IMG/VR virus record: IMGVR_UViG_3300044922_000175 | Location: 61,940 to 125,939 of that record | Reading direction: 5' to 3' (one strand) | DNA length: 64,000 nt | DNA from: a virus | In this document: in pieces, positions 16,959 through 27,300 of the stretch | Layout: each line of letters opens with the position of its first letter | Position numbering within the stretch: the first letter of the stretch is position 1 | The notes under the pieces: generated by a model | Told to the model about the DNA's origin: nothing | Databases searched by the model: none | The model's input: the letters and a program-made list of their open reading frames with translations, nothing else | Made by a program: the position numbers and the translations under genes

Positions 16959-17240
16959 TTACTCTACTACAGACATAGTAGGTTCTGCAGGAGCTTCAGC
17001 AGCAATGTGCTCAAAGGTATCCAAATTGATCTGACCTTTACCGTAGTTAGCTTCAATAGATTGGAAGAACTCATTCTGTTCTTTTACTACTTCAGCCATT
17101 GCTTCCTTTACTTTTTCTTTTACAGAAAGCAAGTCATTCATTTGAAGTTCGATCTTACCCAAATCCATAATTACGTTTTGAGTCTTTTGTTGGAAGCCTT
17201 TGATTGCTTCGATCTCTTGTTCGTTTAATTTAGTTGCCAT
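16959..17240 (-). CDS. small helical coiled-coil protein, probably structural
   Basis: 93 residues, predicted almost fully helical: E-Q-E-I-E-A-I-K-G-F-Q-Q-K-T-Q-N-V-I-M-D-L-G-K-I-E-L-Q with heptad-like spacing, then A-E-V-V-K-E-Q-N-E-F-F and an Ala/Glu/Pro tail. It has its own near-consensus promoter and a following terminator, so it forms a short, probably well expressed unit. Small coiled-coil proteins of this kind occur among virion genes of Bacteroidota phages; scaffold, chaperone or tape-like roles are all possible. Confidence 0.5.
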   Translation of the reverse strand: MATKLNEQEIEAIKGFQQKTQNVIMDLGKIELQMNDLLSVKEKVKEAMAEVVKEQNEFFQSIEANYGKGQINLDTFEHIAAEAPAEPTMSVVE

Positions 17241-17265
17241 GATTTATATGTTTAGTTGGTTTATG

Positions 17266-17298
17266 CAAATATAATGCTTTTTTGTAGAATCTGCCAAA
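17266..17298 (-). promoter_or_regulatory. promoter of the coiled-coil gene
   Basis: Minus strand TTTG (17298-17295), 21-nt spacer, then TATATTTG (17273-17266), a near-ideal Bacteroidota sigma consensus. It ends 26 nt before the ATG at 17240. Confidence 0.7.
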
Positions 17299-17805
17299 TT
17301 AGCAGTCTTCTACTTTAGCAGCAGTAAATAAGCTGACAAGTTTTGCTTTCAAGTGGGTATAACCGAATGCAAAAATGTCAACACCTTCTGCAGAAGATAA
17401 ATCAGGAACAGTCAAAGTAACAGTGTACTCTTCAGTAACTTCTTCAGTTACGTACTCTTGTACAGTGTACTCTTCTGATACTTCTTCACCTGCTTCATTA
17501 GTGATAGTACGAGTCTTAACTACGTCTTTCTGTACAGGCTGCATCATAGTGCGAGTCTTAGTCTCTTCAACTTGCTTAGTCAAAGGAATAGACAAGTACT
17601 CACCGATTTGTTGGTTACGTGCTTGACCTCCGTCAATAGGAGCCATAGCGTTAGGAGAAGCTACTGCATCTGCAGCGCTCATGAACAATTGAATACGGAA
17701 GTTAGCGTTACCACTCTTAGAGATTTGGTAGTCAGCAATACGTACGTAAGCTTCATTGGTAATACCTTTATCGGTACCAATGCTTTTTGTGATTTTAAGT
17801 GCCAT
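17299..17805 (-). CDS. structural-type protein with Glu/Val/Thr-rich beta repeat
   Basis: 168 residues. The middle is a run of T/V/E motifs (V-K-T-R-T-I-T, E-E-Y-T-V-Q-E-Y-V-T-E-E-V-T-E-E-Y-T-V-T-L-T-V) expected to form long beta strands, ending with F-G-Y-T-H-L-K-A-K-L. No enzymatic motif. It is preceded by its own promoter at 17842-17872. The codon mix is richer in preferred synonyms (GTA, GAA, ACT) than surrounding genes, which suggests high expression. Probably a virion component; role not recognised. Confidence 0.48.
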   Translation of the reverse strand: MALKITKSIGTDKGITNEAYVRIADYQISKSGNANFRIQLFMSAADAVASPNAMAPIDGGQARNQQIGEYLSIPLTKQVEETKTRTMMQPVQKDVVKTRTITNEAGEEVSEEYTVQEYVTEEVTEEYTVTLTVPDLSSAEGVDIFAFGYTHLKAKLVSLFTAAKVEDC

Positions 17806-17841
17806 TGTTGTAAAATTATAATTTTAGATTTGTATACATAA

Positions 17842-17872
17842 CAAATATACTAAATAAAGTTTAGTTTGTCAA
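17842..17872 (-). promoter_or_regulatory. promoter of the 168-residue gene
   Basis: Minus strand TTG (17872-17870), 20-nt spacer, TATATTTG (17849-17842), fitting the Bacteroidota consensus. It overlaps the end of the upstream gene (stop at 17861) and sits 36 nt from the ATG at 17805. Confidence 0.7.
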
Positions 17873-18208
17873 GTTACTTAAGGGGTTGTCTTTCCTGTTC
17901 CACTCATCTGTAGCTAGCAGTTCTAAAATTTCTTCATGAGTGTACTCTTGCATACCCTCCTGATAAACATTAGGTCTACCGTATACACCTGCAGGAATAG
18001 TTACAATTAAAGTTTCTCCTGTCTCAGAGTTAACAGTCTCTACTTGACTCTCTTGAGTTTCTACAAGATTATACTTAATAAAGGTTTTTGTACCATCTAC
18101 AGAATACCTTAAAGTCTCTAAAGAGTTCTCTAGTATCTCGTCAAAGTTAATGTTTTCTACTTCTGTAGCTGGAATGACTAGCCATCTACGATTTATAAAA
18201 TGTGTCAT
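17861..18208 (-). CDS. small conserved-type tail region protein, unknown
   Basis: 115 residues, acidic. It begins M-T-H-F-I-N-R-R-W-L-V-I-P-A-T-E and ends with an E-Y-T-H-E-E-I-L-E-L-L helix. I do not recognise a domain. It starts 2 nt after the stop of the LamG gene and belongs to that operon. Small acidic proteins at this place may be chaperones or minor virion parts. Confidence 0.45.
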   Translation of the reverse strand: MTHFINRRWLVIPATEVENINFDEILENSLETLRYSVDGTKTFIKYNLVETQESQVETVNSETGETLIVTIPAGVYGRPNVYQEGMQEYTHEEILELLATDEWNRKDNPLSNLTN

Positions 18209-18210
18209 AG

Positions 18211-19497
18211 TTAAATAATGTTATATCTTGTTTTATAGTGTCTAAAGTTTTGTAATACTTCTGAATCTAAAAGTATCTTATTGTATTGTTTAAATACTCC
18301 TATCTCTCCGTTAAACTGGGAAGGTGCACCACCATACCATTGCTGAGATATTGGATCATGGCCTAAGTACCATTTCTGTGTTGAAGATGCAGCAATATTA
18401 GATCCTTCAGTATCATTTGTAATATTAGCTTCTAATACTCCATCAGTATAAATTTTCATTTGTTTGGTAACGTTGTTGTAGGTAAAAACAACATGATGCC
18501 AGTTACCATCAGTTATTATCTTAGATCCTTGTGGATCTGATGATCCCCAACCATGCCACTGTGCTCTATTATTTTCAATACCTAACCAAAATCTTTCATA
18601 GTAAGTAATAGAAGAAGCATTTGTCATAACAGCTATAGGCATCATAGATCCTCCGTAAGTTTTAAAAACCATCTCAAAACTTCTAGTATTGGATGCATAC
18701 ACTAGTGGATTCTCTATAACTACATGCGAGTTAGTACCATCAAACTCTAATTGCATATTACTACCAAATGGTGTATTAACTACCGTTACAGATGTACTAT
18801 TACCTGTAAGATCCAGTATCGACTGAGTTGCAGTTCTACTAGCCAAAGGTAAAAACATTTGTCTAGGGTCCTGTATTTCTGTTCCCTTTACAAGATTTAC
18901 AGCAGCTAAAGAAACTTTATCAGAAACTCCATATTGATAGTACCACATTCCAGGATAAAATGTACTAGTGTTTGCTGCTGTTGTTAAGTAGTTCCACGCA
19001 AAATACCAACCATCTCCTAGATGTGTTCTTTGTGCTTCAGTATGTACACCGTATTCAGTAACGTATCCAGAAGGACCATACTGATAATGGTACATAAAGT
19101 TTGGATGAGTGTAACCAGACTGAGTCTTATATATAATAGAATAAGTATAAGTAGTTGAAGCTTCAATAGGTACACCCCAGTCACCGTATCTCCATAGTGA
19201 AGGACAACAATAACAGTAATCTGCACAACCACAACAGTTATAATCATTTCTAATTAAAACAAACTGAACAGTTTTTTCCCCAAGTTGAGGAATATAAGCT
19301 TGTTCTTGTCCTACTTGAGTAAAAAAACTTTGACCATTTGCATAGTTTACTAAGTTAGCATTGCCTCCCCATTGAACAGGTGTACCAAGAATATTTGTTC
19401 CTGGTTTACCTTTATAGCAATTAAGCATATCTTTAGTATCAATAGATAATACTAAAGAATCTCTTACTATCTGACCGTATCCTTGTGTTACTCCCAT
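18211..19497 (-). CDS. LamG-type (concanavalin-like) receptor-binding protein with Cys cluster
   Basis: 428 residues. The C-terminal ~190 residues follow the laminin-G/concanavalin pattern: S-F-E-M-V-F-K-T-Y, W-L-G-I-E, G-N-W-H-H-V-V-F-T-Y then I-Y-T-D-G-V-L, and E-I-G-V-F-K-Q-Y-N-K-I-L-L near the end. The N-terminal half has another beta domain with a cluster Y-N-C-C-G-C-A-D-Y-C-Y-C-C (six Cys in about 12 residues). The first ~35 residues (D-S-L-V-L-S-I-D-T-K-D, N-C-Y-K-G-K-P-G) are shared with the next gene (S-F-N-T-K-D, S-Y-L-G-K-P) and may attach the lectin to the virion. It probably binds surface glycans. Confidence 0.65.
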   Translation of the reverse strand: MGVTQGYGQIVRDSLVLSIDTKDMLNCYKGKPGTNILGTPVQWGGNANLVNYANGQSFFTQVGQEQAYIPQLGEKTVQFVLIRNDYNCCGCADYCYCCPSLWRYGDWGVPIEASTTYTYSIIYKTQSGYTHPNFMYHYQYGPSGYVTEYGVHTEAQRTHLGDGWYFAWNYLTTAANTSTFYPGMWYYQYGVSDKVSLAAVNLVKGTEIQDPRQMFLPLASRTATQSILDLTGNSTSVTVVNTPFGSNMQLEFDGTNSHVVIENPLVYASNTRSFEMVFKTYGGSMMPIAVMTNASSITYYERFWLGIENNRAQWHGWGSSDPQGSKIITDGNWHHVVFTYNNVTKQMKIYTDGVLEANITNDTEGSNIAASSTQKWYLGHDPISQQWYGGAPSQFNGEIGVFKQYNKILLDSEVLQNFRHYKTRYNII

Positions 19498-19499
19498 CT

Positions 19500-20630
19500 T
19501 TAAATGCTATGTTGTGTTTTAAGTGCGTTAAAATTTTCTTGTACTTCTGAAGCTAAAAGAACTCTATTATATACTTTAAGTACAGGAAGAGTCATTGGAA
19601 AGTTTTCTCCAGGAGTTCCTCCAATGTAATGATTGACTTGGGTAGTATTTAAGCCTCCTGAATCTTTTCTGTTTCCATCTACTGTCCTAACAAGCACTCC
19701 ATTTTTATAACACTTAAACTCTCCTGTCCCTGCCTCATGGGTAAATACAAAGTGAATTGTTTCATTAGCAGGAGCAGAATAGTATATACCAGTTGTATAT
19801 CCCCAAGCAGAGTCCCCATAGTTTCCACTATTATTAACTCTTCGTAGAAAATATAAAAGATCTCCAGCCCAATCTCCCCTCATAAATATTGTAAATCCTA
19901 TTCCTCCTACACCATACAATAGATACCTAGACCCAATCAAATTATGAGTATGTCTAAAAACAAACTCTACAGTACAACTATCTGTAGGATAAAATCCTGA
20001 AGAAAGTGTTAAGTAGTCATCTGTTCCATCAAACACTATCTGACCTGAAGAGTCATAAGAAAGATTTGTAAGAGTGATTGTAGTATTACCTGTCAAGTCT
20101 TTTAAAGATTCTGTTGTAGATCTAGTTCCTGCTGTAAATGGACTAACATATGGGCCTGCCTCTATCTGAACATTTCTAACTGTTGGATTTCTTCCTGTGC
20201 CATAAATAGTGTAAGTAGCAAGCATTGCTCTGTTATCTCCAGGAGTATTTGCTTGCCAAGTAGCGTCTGGACCAGAAGGCGTAATATTAGGAAATACAAA
20301 ACGTTGCCACTCTGTTGTTAAAGTTACCCATTGACCTACAAATCCATACTTAGTATATGAACCATTCTGCATATAAACAAGACAGTCTCCAAAAATATTA
20401 CCCTTCATTTCCATAGAAAGAGTATAAGGTATTAAACCATATGTTTCAAAAATTGGGACAAGATTATAATATTGACCAAACTCACCTCTAGACATAACCT
20501 CTGCAGGATTTCCTATTGTAGATATATAATTTACAATAGGCTTGCCTAAATAAGAATTCTTAATGTCCTTTGTGTTAAAAGAGAATGTTAAACCTTGTTT
20601 AACTGTTTTAGGTCCTACTTTAGTTGGCAT
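19500..20630 (-). CDS. LamG-type receptor-binding protein
   Basis: 376 residues with the same layout as the neighbour at 18211: a short N-terminal attachment block (K-Q-G-L-T-F-S-F-N-T-K-D-I-K-N-S-Y-L-G-K-P), a middle carbohydrate-module-like beta domain (W-Q-R-F-V-F-P-N-I) and a C-terminal LamG domain (C-T-V-E-F-V-F-R-H-T, E-T-I-H-F-V-F-T-H-E, C-Y-K-N-G-V-L-V-R, P-V-L-K-V-Y-N-R-V-L-L-A-S-E-V). Two nucleotides separate the two genes. The pair looks like a tandem duplication followed by divergence, giving two glycan-binding specificities. Confidence 0.65.
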   Translation of the reverse strand: MPTKVGPKTVKQGLTFSFNTKDIKNSYLGKPIVNYISTIGNPAEVMSRGEFGQYYNLVPIFETYGLIPYTLSMEMKGNIFGDCLVYMQNGSYTKYGFVGQWVTLTTEWQRFVFPNITPSGPDATWQANTPGDNRAMLATYTIYGTGRNPTVRNVQIEAGPYVSPFTAGTRSTTESLKDLTGNTTITLTNLSYDSSGQIVFDGTDDYLTLSSGFYPTDSCTVEFVFRHTHNLIGSRYLLYGVGGIGFTIFMRGDWAGDLLYFLRRVNNSGNYGDSAWGYTTGIYYSAPANETIHFVFTHEAGTGEFKCYKNGVLVRTVDGNRKDSGGLNTTQVNHYIGGTPGENFPMTLPVLKVYNRVLLASEVQENFNALKTQHSI

Positions 20631-20644
20631 TGCTTTAGTTGTAT

Positions 20645-21361
20645 TTATACACCATACCGACTACGGTACATGTTAAAAGTCTGTTGTACTTTAGCTAAAT
20701 CATGTGCTTCAAAATAAATCATAAACACACCAATATAACCATTAAAAAATCTCCATCCCCACAAAGAACCTAAAACTCCTTGGTTACCTCCTCCAAAATA
20801 CTGTCCTGTACCAGTATCAGCAGTTAAAGTTCCATTCAAACTATCATTTAAATATAGATTCATAGTAGTAGAACTGTTTCTAACCCATGCAATCTGAGAC
20901 CAAGTATTCAAAGGAACAGAAGAACCTGTACTAACATACTCCCTCCATTCGGTGTAGTATTGGTAAACCCCAATCTTTCCACCCGCTATCTCATATCCTA
21001 AATTCACAGGTCCACCACTATAGTGTGAAAATATTCCTCCCGTAGAAGATATGGGGTATACCCAAGCATAGACGGTACAAATTTCAGGTAAACCTAAAGG
21101 ATTATATGTATTAGCTCCTAAATCATATCTAATCTGATCATTACTACCATCAAAGAAAAATGATCCTGCACCAAGAGAAGAAAACTCAGCACCATTTGTT
21201 AAGTTAGCAGTAGCGTTAATAGAATTATAAGCTGAGTTTACAACAAGATTACTAGCAGAGGTACTACCGTTATAGGATTTTCCTAACACGGGATCTAAGT
21301 AGTATTCACGATTTAAAACAATTCCTGGAATTTTAGGACCATGATGTAGTGCCATATACAA
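20645..21361 (-). CDS. single-domain LamG-type lectin protein
   Basis: 238 residues, essentially one concanavalin-like domain: N-R-E-Y-Y-L-D-P near the start, S-F-F-F-D-G-S-N-D, W-V-Y-P-I, N-T-W-S-Q-I-A-W-V-R-N, L-Y-L-N-D-S-L-N-G, G-Y-I-G-V-F-M-I-Y. It lacks the long N-terminal domain of the two following lectins. It lies 6 nt after the giant S74 fibre gene. Likely a receptor-binding or fibre-accessory protein. Confidence 0.62.
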   Translation of the reverse strand: MYMALHHGPKIPGIVLNREYYLDPVLGKSYNGSTSASNLVVNSAYNSINATANLTNGAEFSSLGAGSFFFDGSNDQIRYDLGANTYNPLGLPEICTVYAWVYPISSTGGIFSHYSGGPVNLGYEIAGGKIGVYQYYTEWREYVSTGSSVPLNTWSQIAWVRNSSTTMNLYLNDSLNGTLTADTGTGQYFGGGNQGVLGSLWGWRFFNGYIGVFMIYFEAHDLAKVQQTFNMYRSRYGV

Positions 21362-21367
21362 ATATAA

Positions 21368-24300
21368 TTATTTATTTTCTAAGGCTTCTAAACGAGCAAG
21401 TAAACTATCTATAGTAGCCTGTTGTTCCTTCATTGCTTCTACCAACAGAGGGATAACTTTGTTGTAAGCCAAGTTTTTGTATCCATCTTCTTGAGTAGTA
21501 ACTGCTTCTGGAAGTACTGCCTCAACATCTTGAGCAATAAGACCTACGTCATGTGTGCCTACTTGCTCACCTGAGTTCCAATCAAATTCTACACCACGTA
21601 GAGACTTAATCTTGTCTACAGGAGTGCTAATAGGAGTGATGTTGTCCTTAAGTCTAGAATCTGAAGGTTGAACAATTGGGTAGTCAAAGTTAACAGTGTT
21701 TGCACCTCTAGGTACATACCACATTCTAGAGTCTGTACCATTCTCTGCTATACGTCTGAACTCAATGTCTTGTCCACCTGCATCTCCAGTTAAGCGTATT
21801 TTAAGTGCTTTCCAACTGGTATCTGCTTGACCTCTTATCAAGAAGTAAGTCAAAGGATCTTGGTTGTAACCTACGTTACCATGAACCTCTAGACCTGTTC
21901 CGTTACCACCTACAATAGTACACAAGTTACCTTCCTGTTCTACTAATGTTTTCCAAGTACTCCAGTTACCATTCCATCCAGTTCTATAAGTACCTTTTCT
22001 AAAAATAGTACCAATGTTACCTGAGTTTTCTGGGAAGTACATTTGCAATAATGGACCACCAGTTTCTCCGTAAGATAAAGCTACACCATAGTCATAGGTA
22101 AGGTTAGGTCTGTTAGCTCCACTGTGTCCTAATGCGTTAGATACAATTAACTTACCACTTACATAGTAACTGTTCCAGTCTTGTCCATAGATGTCACCAA
22201 ACTTAGTAAGTTGTTGTGCTGTAGTAGCACTTCCTGCAGTACTAGCACTACCTGCGGTTGAAGCATAACTAACTGATTGGCTACCTATGTTTCCATTATG
22301 TACAAGTGTTCTCCAAGGTCCTACATCTCCAGGACTAATACTTCTAACAAAGAAGTCTGATTTATTCCAGAAAGCAGTTGCTAATTGAAACTCATACTGG
22401 TTACTTGTTGCACTGTTGTAGTGAGAATTTACAATCAAATGATACCAATCACTTGTTGGCATATTTGACATACCACTTCCGTCATAGAATCCAGAAGATA
22501 GTCCTCCAGCAGAGTTACCCCCAGTATGGTTAGTTGTTCTATAACCAAGTGCGTTTACTCCATTACCTTTAACAAAGTATATTGAATCAGTTCCGTCAAA
22601 TAGTTCTGAGTCCGCAGCTTTTCCTCCTGTAGTTAACCAGCCACCATAGTTACCCAAATCATTACTAAATTGAGATAAAGCTGTTGGTCTTCCAGTTACC
22701 CCTGTCCATGCTACGTTAGTAGCTGTAGCAGCGTTACCTGATATAGATCCAGAAGAAGTAATCCAACCACCATAGTTTCCTAGATCATTAGTGAACTGTG
22801 ATAAGTTTGTAGGTCTGCTAGATACGTTAGTCCAAGCAACACTTCCTGCACTGCCTGTAACATTTATACCCCATGTACCACTTGCTCCACTGCCTGTCAA
22901 TCCAGGAGCATAACTAGTGTAGTTACTACTATCTAGTACTGTTCTCCAAGCTTGCCAAGATCCTGCATTTTTACCACGAATAGCAATCTGACCTGTTCTA
23001 AAGTCACCATAAATTTGGTGAATCCAAGCAGAACTATACGCAGAAGAATAAAGACCTCCATCAGTTTGACCAAACAAACTTACACTTGTATTATAACCTA
23101 TTTGGTTTTGTGTAACACTGTCAGGATTAATTCCATTGCTAGAAGAAGTTAAGGTTAAGCCTCCAACAGTGTTTGCACTACCTGAAGTTGCCGCATATGA
23201 TACTGATTGTGAACCAATGTTTCCTGTATTAATTGCAGATGCAATCGGTTGAGCCCAAGAAGAATAGTTAGAAGAGTCAAGAATAGTTGCATCAGTGCCT
23301 CCATTTGCACCCTTGCCAATATACAACGTACCATTATCCCATCTGATTTGCCAACCATAAGAATTATTATGAAATCCAACAACTCTAGAATCTGTTGCAA
23401 TCATCATAGTCACGTTTCCATTAGTACCAGAATTAAACTCAATACCTTGCCAGCCATTACGAGAACCTGTCATCTGCCAAGAACCATAACTTGCATCGTT
23501 AGGTCTTAAGTGGGCACCATTTGTTGGAGAGTACAATCCATAGATACCATTAAGTTGAATCCAACTTTCAGGAATAAAATAACCACTTGCATTTCTAGTA
23601 GGAATAGTATTAGCACTAGCTCCTACAGATACACTATAACCACCTACAGTTGAAGAGTTACCCCCATTAGCTGGAGCAGATCCTGCTGTAGTGGCATAGC
23701 TTACCGATTGGCTTCCTATATTAGCAGTAGTAATTGCATCTGTAATTCCATAACCACTAATTGTAGTTGGCTTAGATGAAACATTTGCAAATGAAATACC
23801 AGTTATGTATCCACTATTATTAGTAAACTGGGAAATGTTCATACTACTTAAAGAACCAGAAGTACTTGCGTAAGATACACTTTGAGACCCAATAGTAGCT
23901 GCTGTGATTACAATACTATTATTTACTAAAAGATCTTTATTAAAATAGAAATTAGGTCTATCTGTATAAATATGAGCATGATTACTATTTGCAGGACCAA
24001 AGCTAATATTTCCTGAATCCGTTGTAAGACGCATTCCCCAATCTCCTGCCCCACTTAATGTTCCGTTATTGGTAGAAGTTCCAAAACGGATAGCATTCAT
24101 TACAGAAGTAGAAGCAAAATCTCCATAGTACCCAGTATCATTAGAGTCATAAAAAATAGGTGCTCTTAATGAACTTCCAGCCTGTAAGCTATTGTTAACA
24201 TATACATTACCTGCCCCAAGTGGGTCACTTCCATTATTAACAGACATGACTTGTGTAACCATGTCATAGTCAGTATAAAATTTTATACCTTGATAGCCAG

Positions 24301-27300
24301 AATTTGCTCCTAATTTAATTCCTGTATGAAATGCAATCCTTAAATCAGGATAAGGATGATCCCATGATCCACTTTCTCTATATATTCCATATGCACTAGA
24401 TAGATTATTATCAAAGTACATTCCATAAGAATGATCAGTACTTACACTATAATGATTTCTTAAATGATAAGAACTAAGTTTATCAGCGCTGAAATCTTGA
24501 CCAGCTGCACCAGCTTTGTATGCATATCTACCATCTGATTCACTTTCTGTGTAGTATCTGTCATCGTGATTATGTGAAGGTAAAGAAGTAAGGTATCCAG
24601 CGGATGCATGGTTACCCCACCCAAATGCGGTATTCCACTGACTAGAGTTACCGTATCCAGTAGAATATATAAGTCCACTAAAGGTTGCATTACCGTCTGG
24701 AGTCAATGCTAAGGAGTCTATTCTAGTAGCAAAATTCTTTACAAAGAAATTTAAAGAACCTGAAGACCATCCTCCGCAGTTTCCAACGCTTTCTTTTTTA
24801 GCTACAATACCTGCTAAATTTACTGAGTTACTTCCTACAACACATTCATTGGAAGCAAATACCATACTTGCAGTAGTTTGATCTCCTCCGTTATTGTTGA
24901 ATATTACTAAAGATGGAATAGAACCATTTACTCCTGTAGAAGCGTTATCTCTTCTAAGAATAAGACGGGCAGTCCATTGATTAGGATTCTGATAAGTTGC
25001 TCCATCCCACTGAAAGTTACTTTGTCCATTAGATGTGGTACCTCCAATAGATTGGTATCCTACAATACTTAAATTAGTAAGGTTAGAGTTACTATTAGGG
25101 TCAAGATAGTAGTTGGTATCATTTGAATCATAAAAGATAGGAGCACGGAATGAACCAGCAACAGTATTGTTACCACTCATATCCAATACCCAACGATCTG
25201 CAGAAGCAGACCATCCACCAATACGCATTATGTTATCAGAATCTAAACCAAAGTTTACAGCATAGTTTCCTGCTCTATGGAATGACATAAACGCAGCATT
25301 ACCACCTGTAGCATATGCTTGAAGACTAGGACTGTCTAGTCCTCCCAAGTAAGATCCTCTATTACTTCTAAAGTAGAAATAGTTTCCTTCCGTTAATGTA
25401 GTTCCAGACAGAGGTACATAAGAACTTAAGGCAGAAGAAGTAATATAGCCTGGACCATTAGAAAGTTGATTTAAATTAGTTAAATTACCCGAATCCCAAA
25501 CTTGTCTCCAAGCCTGAGAATTATTTATAGCAGTTGCACTAAAACTCCTATAATACATACTTCCATTAGAACTGAATCCTAATTGACTATTATATTCTCC
25601 AGGATGTCTGTTAATATTTAAAAACGCATTGGAGTTATCAGTAGCAGGCATTCCCAGTACTTCAGATCCTGCACTTAATTGCCCTGTGAATATTAACCTA
25701 CTTGTTCCTGGATGTGTATCTGCAGCACCCCCATCACCTAAAAAAGTATTGGTTTCTGTATAACCTGTAATATATCCATTAGGATTACTAGAGTTGTAAG
25801 GAGTATACCCTAAAGCACCTGTTACTTGTCCTGATGTTATTCCTGTTAAGTATCCCGCACTAGCATGATTACCCCAGTTGTAAGCGGCTAGCCAGTTTGC
25901 AGATGTTCCATAATCAGTAGTAGTAATAAGTCCTACAGTCCAAATACCATAACCAATAGCTGTTTGGGTACTACCATTAGCCATAAATAAAGCCTGATGC
26001 CCTAGTCCAGATTTAGATTGTCCACCTACGTTTGTGTGTGTCCATGCTATACCATAAAGAGATCCAGAAGATGTACCATCAGCAGATAACTTGTATGCAT
26101 CACCCATTGCAAACACACCTTGATATCTATCAGAAGCATAAAGACCTACAAGACCGTGCCCATAGTTTTGATTTGTATAAACATTACCGTCAACTGCTAT
26201 ACCTGCAGAAATAGTACTTAACCTCCAGTTTCCTGCATAAAATAAGTCAGTTCCAATATTTCCTGGATTTAATCTAATACCCCAGTTTCCTGTAGAATTA
26301 AGAAGACCAAATCCACTACCATCAAAGTATGCACTATATCCTCTTGTGCTAGAATTTCCATCCCTAACAAGAATTCCTCCTACAGAAGTAGAGTCTGGTT
26401 GAAAATATAAGTAGTTACTGTTATAAGTAACAAAACGAGTACCTCCATTAAAATGAAGTTGACTAACATAGTTAACCTCACGATTCTGCATGTTAAAATT
26501 CCTAGACCAGTTTACATAACTAGTATCATTAGTTAGATAACTAAACAAAGCAGTATCTGTACCTGCATTTCTAGTATACCAAGTAAATGTGTAACTTGAG
26601 TCCCAATACCAATGAGAACCATAATCAGAACCTGCTGATCCACCCTCACCAAAGTAAAAGTGTGCATCACCTGAATCAGTTGCTCCTACTCTAAGGATGT
26701 CATTAATATGTACTTCATCTCCGTTACCATCCCCTAAGTAAGTATTTCCGTAAACACTTAACTGATTGATATTCAATGTACCTAGTCTAGAGGTACCATC
26801 CATATTTAGGTAGTAGTTATTATTATCACGGTCGACCAGAGTGTATGTATACAATGTATTATTGAAGTACATATCACCACTTACAATAAAGTAATTACTA
26901 CTATTCCACATAATTCTTCCCCCACTATCTTGACCAGTAGAAGTTACAAAATCAATGTAAGATCCGTTTCCTCCAAATAATTGTAATTGAGCATAGTTAT
27001 CAGCTAGGTTAAAGCCCATACCCTTATTAGTCAAAGAGTATCTAGAACCTGCTACACTTCTGTCTCCTACATAGAATGGGAAGTTTGCATCTACTGTATC
27101 ACTATTGATAGCAATTTTACTATCTGAAATTGTAATAGAGTTAGATCCGTATTTACCAATATTAACTCTATTGTCAGCAAAAGCCTCAATTACAGGAAGA
27201 CCTGCAATTGTATTTACTGAAAAAAGAGAATCACTTAAGTCATCTGTTACTGTAAATAAACGTCCATTTACTCCGTCTACTGCTAATACATCTAAACCAC

